IMG/VR virus record: IMGVR_UViG_3300030329_004565
Location: 1-45,128 of that record
Source: a virus
DNA: 45,128 nt
Strand: one strand, 5' to 3'
In this document: piece by piece, positions 38,849-45,128 of the stretch
Layout: each line of letters opens with the position of its first letter
Position numbering within the stretch: position 1 is the stretch's first letter
Program-made: the position numbers and the translations under genes
The notes under the pieces: model-generated
Databases searched by the model: none
Told to the model about the DNA's origin: nothing
Seen by the model: only the letters and a program-made list of their open reading frames with translations

Positions 38849-40945
38849 TCAAACTCCCTGTCCACCCGGATCCTGTCCAAGCGGCCCTGTATACCCCGAA
38901 GCTACCGCCGGAGCCATTGCAGGCCCTGCGCCTGCGGCTCCCTCTTGACCACCCTGCAACAGTTCCAATCCTCCGCCCGGCTGAGGAGCACCCTGCTCCA
39001 TGCCAGGTCTTGGCGCAACTGCTGCCTGATGTTGTTGCAACAATGACTCCAACCTGCTCTGCTGGTCAAGAGTCAAATCCAAGAAGAACTTGGGGTCCCG
39101 CATGTTCTCAAGCAAAACGCGAATATGGACCTGGTGATCCATCCACGGCTTGAAATAGGGGTCGCGCCCATCAATCACCCGCTGGACGTTCAATTCCGCA
39201 ACCGCCTTGTCGCCAGGCTCGTTCAATGCCGTAAGCCTTGCTGCGGTGGGAGAACCCAGCATGATCTCGGTGATCACTGCACTCCTCGGTGAGTCGTCTG
39301 TCAAAATGCCATTCGCGGCCAACTGCATGATTGCAGAGCGCTTTTGGCTCGGATAGCTCATGCCCGCACTTCCAGGAACGACCCGGATCTCAAGCAGATT
39401 GAATGGACGTCCGTCAAATTCAATCACCTGGGGGATCTTCCCAAGACCCATCAACGCAAATCGATAACCAATCGGAAGATGGTCTTCGCAGAGATGAATC
39501 AAGTGGGACGCCATGTGTGCATGGCAAACCTCGATCTCCTGCACCGTCGGTGCCATTGCTGCCTGATTTTCCTCAAGCAGACGATCGAGATACGCAGCGC
39601 TGTCGCCGCGTGCTGGGGTCTGGCCACCGACCGGAGCCGATGTCAGGGAAAGGGTTTCCAGATCTGACAAGGCCTGCCCGCGCATTGCGAACATGTCCTG
39701 TGGAAGCTGGGGGCCAAGGAGGTAGGAAGGCTTCTCCTCGCCATACGGCACATACTCGTAGACCTCACCCGGTCGTCCCTGGAAATTCTGGTCCGTCGAG
39801 CCCTGTGGCTTCATCAGGGGCGGGTCGGCAGTCCGCTCCGCTGCGCGGATTTGAATCCGCTCAACGAGATCCAGACGCTTCTGTGCACCACGGAGAACGT
39901 CTGTGATCGACATCCCCCATCCGCGATCCGAATACTGCCGGTCACGGAAAGTTGCGTGTGGGTAGGTGTTGTAGGGAAGGCCCTTCACGAGATCAACAAC
40001 CTGATCGCCGATCAAGATCATCCGAAACCCACGAGGATAATTGATGTTCTGATTCGGAATGTTCAGGGGCGCATGATAGAAATCAAACACCTCGACCAGC
40101 TTCTGCTCCTCAAGGCCGTTCAATTGGTTCCGAACACCAAAGGTCGAATCAACCTCACGAAACAAGAACGAGTCCTCCGGGTCCTTCATCGGGCGGACTT
40201 TGTCCATGTCGAGGTCAGGAAACAAATGAGGCAACTGCTCGTAGGGGATGATCTGCCTTTCGGCGTAGTTCATGCACTGGTCAATGCTCAAGTGCCGCCA
40301 CTGAGGATCTGGGAAGAAGTTGAACGGATGAACCGAGCGCAGCTTGGGAAGTCCCTGCTGCCACGTCTTCGTGCTCATCACCTTCTCAGTCATCATCGGC
40401 ATGTCCACGAGAGATGGCTGCCCAAACTCATCCGTCTGGGGAACATTCATCTCCGTAAACACCGGCTCGCCCTGGTCGTACTGATAGTCCGTGACCCACT
40501 CGCCATCATCCGGGTTCCACTGCATTGCGAGGATCCCGTTGCCAAACACCATCATGTTCAGCTTTGCCGCGTGGTCGGAGTAGATGGAGCCCATCTTCTC
40601 CCAGAAATGCAGAATCAGCGCATTCGCAACCTCGGAGCGCTTTCGGCTGTCACGGTCATTCCGAGCCGGAACACACTCGGGCATCATCCGAGGGGCAATC
40701 AGCTTCGCGTGGTATTTCCGCAGCTTGTCCTGAATCTGGGGATTGGTGGAGTCGTCCGCACGAATCGGCAGCGCAACGGGGCGCATGCGCATCGGGTCGT
40801 ACTCCACGTTCGTGTACCCAGCCGCGAACGCAGCGTTCTCGTACCATCGCCACTCGACAGGCTTTCGAGCCTCCCGGTTGCGACGAATGCACTTCTGAAC
40901 GTACTGAACCAGAGGGTCGTCGCTGTTCACGGTCTTTCGTGCCAT
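38849..40945 (-). CDS. Portal protein
   Basis: The 698-residue product is in the size and style range of podovirus portals: basic N-terminus (VQKCIRRNREARKPVEWRW), a helical wing region (RSEVANALILHFWEKMGSIY), the stem and crown (VVDLVKGLPYNTYPHATFRD, DVLRGAQKRLDLVERIQI) and a flexible Gly/Gln-rich C-terminus (LQQHQAAVAPRPGMEQGAP). It is followed by the scaffold gene and preceded by two small genes after terL. It forms the dodecameric channel at one vertex. Confidence 0.85.
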   Translation of the reverse strand: MARKTVNSDDPLVQYVQKCIRRNREARKPVEWRWYENAAFAAGYTNVEYDPMRMRPVALPIRADDSTNPQIQDKLRKYHAKLIAPRMMPECVPARNDRDSRKRSEVANALILHFWEKMGSIYSDHAAKLNMMVFGNGILAMQWNPDDGEWVTDYQYDQGEPVFTEMNVPQTDEFGQPSLVDMPMMTEKVMSTKTWQQGLPKLRSVHPFNFFPDPQWRHLSIDQCMNYAERQIIPYEQLPHLFPDLDMDKVRPMKDPEDSFLFREVDSTFGVRNQLNGLEEQKLVEVFDFYHAPLNIPNQNINYPRGFRMILIGDQVVDLVKGLPYNTYPHATFRDRQYSDRGWGMSITDVLRGAQKRLDLVERIQIRAAERTADPPLMKPQGSTDQNFQGRPGEVYEYVPYGEEKPSYLLGPQLPQDMFAMRGQALSDLETLSLTSAPVGGQTPARGDSAAYLDRLLEENQAAMAPTVQEIEVCHAHMASHLIHLCEDHLPIGYRFALMGLGKIPQVIEFDGRPFNLLEIRVVPGSAGMSYPSQKRSAIMQLAANGILTDDSPRSAVITEIMLGSPTAARLTALNEPGDKAVAELNVQRVIDGRDPYFKPWMDHQVHIRVLLENMRDPKFFLDLTLDQQSRLESLLQQHQAAVAPRPGMEQGAPQPGGGLELLQGGQEGAAGAGPAMAPAVASGYTGPLGQDPGGQGV

Positions 40946-41247
40946 CAGTAAAGCGGTGGTGGGGGTGGTGTCCCGTAGGACGGAAGCTGCGGATACATCG
41001 ACTGATTTCCAAACATTCCGCTCCAGTCAACCTGCTGCGGGGCAGAGGGAGACGGCTGGGCAAACGCCATGTTCATCGGAAGCGGCTGGAAGTAATCCGC
41101 AGGGGCAAGGCGCGACTGCTCTGAAAGCATGTCCTTTTCCTGCTCCTGTTGGTCCTGAAGCCGCTCCATGGCAGCATCATCCGCCATCGACTGCTGCATG
41201 TACCCGACCGCCCCCTGGATCAATCCGGGAATCAGAAGTTCAATCAC
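40945..41247 (-). CDS. Small Gln/Pro-rich protein, 100 aa
   Basis: The GTG start overlaps the preceding stop (GTGA). The N-terminal 25 residues are hydrophobic/amphipathic (ELLIPGLIQGAVGYMQQS), followed by charged helix (MERLQDQQEQEKDMLSEQ) and a Pro/Tyr-rich end (QLPSYGTPPPPPLY). The stop abuts the portal start. Function unknown; position suggests a minor head or packaging-accessory protein. Confidence 0.6.
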   Translation of the reverse strand: MIELLIPGLIQGAVGYMQQSMADDAAMERLQDQQEQEKDMLSEQSRLAPADYFQPLPMNMAFAQPSPSAPQQVDWSGMFGNQSMYPQLPSYGTPPPPPLY

Positions 41248-41762
41248 GCCATTCCCCCCGTTCCCATCTGGTCAAGAAGCTGGCGGATCGCGTTTCCAAT
41301 GCTCCACCCAAGCTGCGATGCCTGCTCTGGGTTTTGCGGAATGCCGCGCCGTTGCATCTGCTGCCCTTGCTGCGCTTGCCGCTGCTGCTGCATCTGCCGC
41401 GCCTCCTGTCCCTGACGCTGAAAGCTCGTCGCCATGGGGAATCGTCGCTGAACAGCCTGCTGAAATCTCTGCGCCTGTCCCGTCTGCATTCCAGGTGGCT
41501 GAGGAGACGCCTGGCCAAACTCCTGACGAAAGGGCGCTGGCCCCGAAGGAACCTGAAATGTTCCCGGAACCTGGGTCTGGCGCTGTTGACGCATGTTGTT
41601 TGCGCCCTGGATGGCCTGTCGGCCCATCTCATAACGGGGCTGCGATGTCGGGTTCATCGGGGCTCGGCCCTGTGCCATGCCCGAAATGTTCTGACCAGCG
41701 CTTGCGCGAGGATCGTACATCGGAGTTCCCGGAGAAAACTGTGCTCTTGGGTCGTAAGCCAC
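41244..41762 (-). CDS. Gln/Met/Arg-rich low-complexity protein, 172 aa
   Basis: The GTG start is supported by CAGGAGG four bases upstream. The product is low in complexity (NNMRQQRQTQVPGTFQVP, RQMQQQRQAQQGQQMQRR) and probably disordered. It ends with a helix (ASQLGWSIGNAIRQLLDQMG). Minor head proteins of similar style lie next to the portal in several podoviruses. The role is unknown. Confidence 0.55.
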   Translation of the reverse strand: MAYDPRAQFSPGTPMYDPRASAGQNISGMAQGRAPMNPTSQPRYEMGRQAIQGANNMRQQRQTQVPGTFQVPSGPAPFRQEFGQASPQPPGMQTGQAQRFQQAVQRRFPMATSFQRQGQEARQMQQQRQAQQGQQMQRRGIPQNPEQASQLGWSIGNAIRQLLDQMGTGGMA

Positions 41763-41773
41763 ATGGCCTCCTG

Positions 41774-43843
41774 TCAGAAGGGCAGAAATTCATTTCTGCG
41801 GCGCTTTTCCTCTGTACTGTCCTTTACCATTTTCCGCAAGCTGTCAAAAGTCATTTTTGTTTCAGCAAGCTCAGGGAACCTCTCGCCGCACTTCACGCAC
41901 ACACAATCGGCAACTTCAATGTGCTGACAGTTCAGTATCTCGGCTTTTCTCGCGCTCTGAACCGGCGTCCCTCTCCAGGGCAACTGCCTTGATGCGTGAA
42001 TGGCAAGAACCATCACAACAACTTCATCGTCATGGTATGGCTCTCCCGTGACCGGGTCCGTTCCGTCCATGGCCTCTGGAAGCATTCGCTTTGACTTTTT
42101 TACAAATGCGCCAAGTTCCCGGAGTGTGCGCTCAGATCTGAGAATCACCCGGCCCTGCTTGAACATGGTCGTCGCGTTTCCAACAGCCTCGGCCTTGCTT
42201 CGGCCCGTCATCTTCCATCCAAGAAGCGATGAGGGTGTCAGCGTCTTTGCATTGTCTGGCGCTCTTCGTCGGTAGATCCTGTCCACCGGATAGCACGTCC
42301 TCATCAAAGCAAGCGCTGCCGCACCACAGGAGTTCACTTCGGGAATCTGCCACGCCATGTTGTACCAGGCACCGAGCGCAATCGCCTCGGATGCACACTC
42401 CTCCGGGTAGCACTTCTCGTGAAACCACGCCACCTGCTCCAGAGAGTCTCCTCGCTTGTAGACGTGAATCACGTTGTAGTCGCAGTTGTCGCTCAACCCC
42501 TCGGCGTAATCACTGGCGATGATGTACTCGGCGTCTGGCTGAGGGGGCTCGTAGACATGAACCGGGCCGTGGGCAGACTCCGAGAAGGAGAACATCGAAG
42601 ACCTGACGGTCATCAGGCGGCGATCGACCTGAGCCATCATGGCATCCGGGTCAACCTCCATCCCGTTTCTTCCGCCCGTCTCGATCATCTCCCCGCGAAC
42701 AGCCATCTCCTTTTCTTCGATGATCCTGTCATGCTGGAAGCCGATCTGCGCCATGTCGAAGATGGTGATGGAACTCGACAGGAAGGCCTCGCGCCAATGA
42801 GTCGGGTACTGGTTCTTGAACACCGAAACGCGCCCATCACACCTGTCGCGGATAGCCCACCGCCTCCACTCAACAAACCCCATCGGGTGAAGAAGAGAAC
42901 GCTCTTCCTCGGTCATGGCATTCCAACGAGGCATGACGTGGTCCCGAAGAAGCTCGTGCTCCTCCTCGTCGAGGTTCAGGCGGGACGAGTACTTGCGAAT
43001 CCCAGCAAGGTCGTCCCTTCGAACGCACTCAAGCCACGGATGAAAGTTGTCCACGTTCTCCTGAGTCGGGTCTTGATGGCACTGCTGGTCATCATCCAGC
43101 CACGAGATGAACACGGGCTCGAACTCAGAACGACCCGCAACAGCCTCCTCCCAGAGACGAGAGTACGAATCCCCACGACCCTCTGCGGTGGTGTCGATGA
43201 CAATCGCACCCGTACCACGACGAACCGTCGGGAACATCTCCTTGATGATCGTCCCCTGATTCCGGTACTTCGCAAACTCCGAGAGCAGAAGGTATTGAAT
43301 CGTCGCCCCAGTACGAGCCAGCGGGGTGCGCTCAGTGAAGATGGAGATCGACGAGTTGAGCCCCATGTCAGGCTTCGGACCCCCAGCCTCCCACGCAGCA
43401 AGCTCCGCCTCCGGCACATCCCGGCGAAACTCCATCGGCTCCTTGAATGAACGACTCTTGCCGTGACGGGACGGACGAAGCGCAGGAGGATAGTTGGCGT
43501 GGAAGATGTGGTTGCGCTCATGAATGCGCTCGGCCATGTCATCCAACTGGGCGCCAATCACCACGTTCGTGTTCTGCTTCAACGAAGCCTGGCGATATGC
43601 ATCCATGCAGAAGAACGTCGTCGCACCAATCCGGCGGGCCTTGCAGAGAATTACACGCAGGCAGCCCTTCATGAACCACTGACGGTTCACCACCTCCGCA
43701 AGACGCTTCTGGACACGGCGCAACTCCACCCGGGCGATGGGGCCACTCTCAGGGGCAATGTAAAGAGGTGCAACCGGATTCTCGGCAAAGAAGGAGAGGT
43801 CCGCGAGACAGTCCGACTGGAACTGCTCAACCTTCGTCGCCAT
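41774..43843 (-). CDS. terL: Terminase large subunit
   Basis: The ATG at 43843 is the start; upstream codons in frame lie inside the small-terminase gene. The 689-residue product has a variant Walker A at 67-76 (CKARRIGATT), Walker B IQYLLLSEFA at 182-191, the coupling motif IVIDTTAEG at 214-222, then the RNase-H-like nuclease: SDYAEG (D445), CDYNVIH (D455) and HDDE at 604-607. The C-terminus adds C-x-H-x5-C-x-C-x2-C (639-652), a possible zinc site. It cuts and pumps DNA into the procapsid through the portal encoded just downstream. Confidence 0.92.
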   Translation of the reverse strand: MATKVEQFQSDCLADLSFFAENPVAPLYIAPESGPIARVELRRVQKRLAEVVNRQWFMKGCLRVILCKARRIGATTFFCMDAYRQASLKQNTNVVIGAQLDDMAERIHERNHIFHANYPPALRPSRHGKSRSFKEPMEFRRDVPEAELAAWEAGGPKPDMGLNSSISIFTERTPLARTGATIQYLLLSEFAKYRNQGTIIKEMFPTVRRGTGAIVIDTTAEGRGDSYSRLWEEAVAGRSEFEPVFISWLDDDQQCHQDPTQENVDNFHPWLECVRRDDLAGIRKYSSRLNLDEEEHELLRDHVMPRWNAMTEEERSLLHPMGFVEWRRWAIRDRCDGRVSVFKNQYPTHWREAFLSSSITIFDMAQIGFQHDRIIEEKEMAVRGEMIETGGRNGMEVDPDAMMAQVDRRLMTVRSSMFSFSESAHGPVHVYEPPQPDAEYIIASDYAEGLSDNCDYNVIHVYKRGDSLEQVAWFHEKCYPEECASEAIALGAWYNMAWQIPEVNSCGAAALALMRTCYPVDRIYRRRAPDNAKTLTPSSLLGWKMTGRSKAEAVGNATTMFKQGRVILRSERTLRELGAFVKKSKRMLPEAMDGTDPVTGEPYHDDEVVVMVLAIHASRQLPWRGTPVQSARKAEILNCQHIEVADCVCVKCGERFPELAETKMTFDSLRKMVKDSTEEKRRRNEFLPF

Positions 43844-44228
43844 ACATCTCTTCCAAGGCGTCGGGAACAAGAGGAGTCGAGGACGCCCCGGAGTTGCCTG
43901 ACTGGGGGAGTGACACACGGGACGTCCCCGACACCAACTTGCAGGCCTCGGCGAAACCATCACGCAACTGCTGCGCGGCTTTCAGCCGTTCACGCGGCGA
44001 AATCTCATCGTCGTCCATGATCTCCGCTTCAACCCGAGCAGAAGCAAAGCTGGCAACGATGGCAGCGCGAACACAAGGCCCATGAGAACGCTCGGCTTCG
44101 GAAACAAGGGCGACGAACATCGCATCAACAACCGGGGCAGGAAGGGTGCCCAGGCGGATGCCAAGCACGGAATTTCCATCTCCAACAGCGCTTGCACCCA
44201 TCGTTCCCTCCGAATCATCCTCACTCAT
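43827..44228 (-). CDS. Terminase small subunit candidate, 133 aa
   Basis: The true start is the ATG at 44228. The product has a helical middle (PVVDAMFVALVSEAERSH, VRAAIVASFASARVEAEI) and a second helix (PRERLKAAQQLRDGFAEA) with acidic residues, then a flexible end. It immediately precedes and overlaps the large terminase by 17 bases, the standard arrangement. The family is not recognisable by motif; the call rests on position and size. Confidence 0.65.
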   Translation of the reverse strand: MSEDDSEGTMGASAVGDGNSVLGIRLGTLPAPVVDAMFVALVSEAERSHGPCVRAAIVASFASARVEAEIMDDDEISPRERLKAAQQLRDGFAEACKLVSGTSRVSLPQSGNSGASSTPLVPDALEEMYGDEG

Positions 44229-44241
44229 GAGGCCAACGCTA

Positions 44242-44691
44242 CTACGCCGTCGATGAGAACGCAACCTCCACAACCGTCGCATCCACTGCGGTGGTTGCTC
44301 CACCAGAGGTGCCGACGTAGTTGGGAGAATGGAGAGTGTTCGTGATCTTCAAGCTGTCAGTCGAAGACAACCGCATCGAGTACGTGCCGTCAGAACGATC
44401 CGTCCAGACACAAAAGAAAGAAGTGTTGAACCCAACAGCACCGTTGTCGATCTCGGTGACCGCAACAGGGTGAGAAAAGAACACCATGAAAAGACTCGTC
44501 GCGTTGCCAACCACGTTGAACGTGGCCGTCGCACCAGCAGCAATCGTTGAGCGAGTGACCTGCCACGCATCAACCTTCATGTCAGACAGCTTCCGAATGT
44601 CATTCGGCAACTGAAACTCAACGTCCGTCTTCGTCTGGTTGCTGATCGTCCCAGAGATCGCCAGATTCAAATAATCCTGAACTGTAGCCAT
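44242..44691 (-). CDS. Beta-rich structural protein, first gene of the leftward operon, 149 aa
   Basis: The true start is ATG 44691 with GAGGAGGGTGTG upstream. After a short helical start (TVQDYLNLAISGTISNQT) the product is a beta-sandwich (STIAAGATATFNVVGNATS, FMVFFSHPVAVTEIDNGAVG). It resembles the other small virion beta proteins of this genome. It leads the operon, before terminase. Confidence 0.6.
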   Translation of the reverse strand: MATVQDYLNLAISGTISNQTKTDVEFQLPNDIRKLSDMKVDAWQVTRSTIAAGATATFNVVGNATSLFMVFFSHPVAVTEIDNGAVGFNTSFFCVWTDRSDGTYSMRLSSTDSLKITNTLHSPNYVGTSGGATTAVDATVVEVAFSSTA

Positions 44692-44742
44692 CACACCCTC
44701 CTCGGTGTAGAGCCAACTCGCATGGCCCATTCACATCGCAAC

Positions 44743-44768
44743 TTGACAGATCAATCCCACCCTGTCAA
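44743..44768. promoter_or_regulatory. Inverted repeat TTGACAG-N12-CTGTCAA upstream of the late operon
   Basis: Seven-base perfect arms flank 12 bases, 52 bases upstream of the first leftward start. The inner half-sites TTGAC and GTCAA equal those of the palindrome at 180-196 on the other side of the control region. It may be an operator for the late promoter. No matching -10 box is visible. Confidence 0.45.
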
Positions 44769-44797
44769 CATCCCCCCTACAACCCCCCTAAAGACAT

Positions 44798-45020
44798 TAA
44801 CTATATATATATATAATTAATACCTCGTACTCTATATAGTTATGTATAGATGTAGTTATATCCCTTTAGGGATAATAAACCTTCAGACCATGAAACTAAT
44901 GTGCCAAAGCATTGACCACACACCCTGGCGGGATGTGGTAAGGGTTGAAAACAAACAAAAAGCAGGGGAGAGGGAAACAACATCTCTCTTGAATATAGGC
45001 GGTGGGGGTATATGCCACAG
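44798..45020. promoter_or_regulatory. AT-rich tract with inverted repeats (origin or promoter candidate)
   Basis: Bases 44791-44880 are far more AT-rich than the rest. TAACTATATA (44798-44807) and TATATAGTTA (44833-44842) are perfect ten-base inverted arms. A TATAAT lies at 44812-44817 on the + strand, without a -35. TATCCC-TTTA-GGGATA (44859-44874) is a second perfect hairpin, and TAGTTAT recurs between them (44837-44843 and 44853-44859). It is easy-to-melt DNA between divergent operons, as at many phage origins. Bases 44881-45020 hold no gene or recognisable signal. Confidence 0.5.
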
Positions 45021-45128
45021 GTGACTCCCTTACGCAATAAGTGCAGGGTGCATGCACATGGGTCAAAACCATGCAGAAAGGTCATGATCTCCCCGATTCC
45101 GTGACATTTTGGCAACTTTGAACACCAT
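45021..45128. repeat. Terminal direct repeat, right copy
   Basis: This is the second copy of bases 1-108, with T at 45098 and A at 45122 in place of C and T. The contig stops within the repeat, so whether the similarity continues is unseen. Joining the copies makes the control region continuous from 44692 through 686. Confidence 0.9.

Noticed and set aside
44840-45115. 91-codon leftward frame across the control region
   Set aside because: It covers the AT-rich repeats and the terminal repeat, has no ribosome binding site and a cysteine/leucine-rich random-looking product.
1-45128. Integrase, attachment site or lysogeny module
   Set aside because: No recombinase, excisionase or CI-like repressor was recognised on either strand; only an unproven ribbon-helix-helix candidate exists.

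Overview
The window looks like an essentially complete genome of a virulent-type tailed dsDNA phage with podovirus-like architecture (short-tail adaptor, nozzle and internal virion proteins; no tape measure, sheath or tail-tube genes). Its first 108 bases recur at 45021-45128 with two mismatches, so the contig is either circularly closed with about 45,020 bp of unique sequence or carries direct terminal repeats. Base composition is GC-rich and strong GGAGG-type ribosome binding sites precede many genes. The host cannot be named from the sequence. I saw no integrase, RNA polymerase, DNA polymerase, tRNA gene, CRISPR array or insertion sequence.

Layout: a control region of about 1 kb spans the contig junction (44692-45128 plus 1-686) and separates two divergent gene blocks. 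It holds an AT-rich tract with inverted repeats, a cluster of operator-like palindromes with TGAC-N7-GTCA geometry, and a foldable leader. The rightward block (687 to about 16.3 kb) begins with about 30 very small, tightly coupled genes, mostly unknown. They include a DUF3228 protein, a cysteine-rich conserved phage protein and a ribbon-helix-helix-like protein. A replication and recombination module follows (9.6-15.4 kb): a Cas4/RecB-like PD-(D/E)XK nuclease with four cysteines, an annealing-protein-like recombinase with a winged helix, a strongly foldable non-coding stretch (11484-11684), a histone-H1/Hc1-like protein, SSB, an initiator or loader candidate, a DnaB-type helicase and a RusA-type resolvase. 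With no polymerase present, the phage presumably uses the host replisome.

The leftward block (44.7 down to 16.3 kb) is the late operon. In transcription order it contains a beta-rich structural protein, a small-terminase candidate, the large terminase, two Q/P/M-rich proteins, portal, scaffold-like protein, major capsid protein, a UUCG-capped hairpin, two paralogous beta-sandwich proteins, a head or tail protein, tail adaptor, tail nozzle, a beta-helix protein, a possible fibre protein, two internal virion candidates and a giant 2440-residue protein. A set of beta-rich and lysine-rich small proteins, a TIM-barrel hydrolase-like protein, a membrane protein and a cysteine-rich lipoprotein close the block. 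The two blocks converge and overlap near 16.3 kb.

The most unusual features are the structured RNA candidate at 11484-11684 inside the recombination module, the palindrome cluster and leader of the control region, several small basic nucleoid-like proteins, and three pairs of genes overlapping out of phase by about 100-160 bases.
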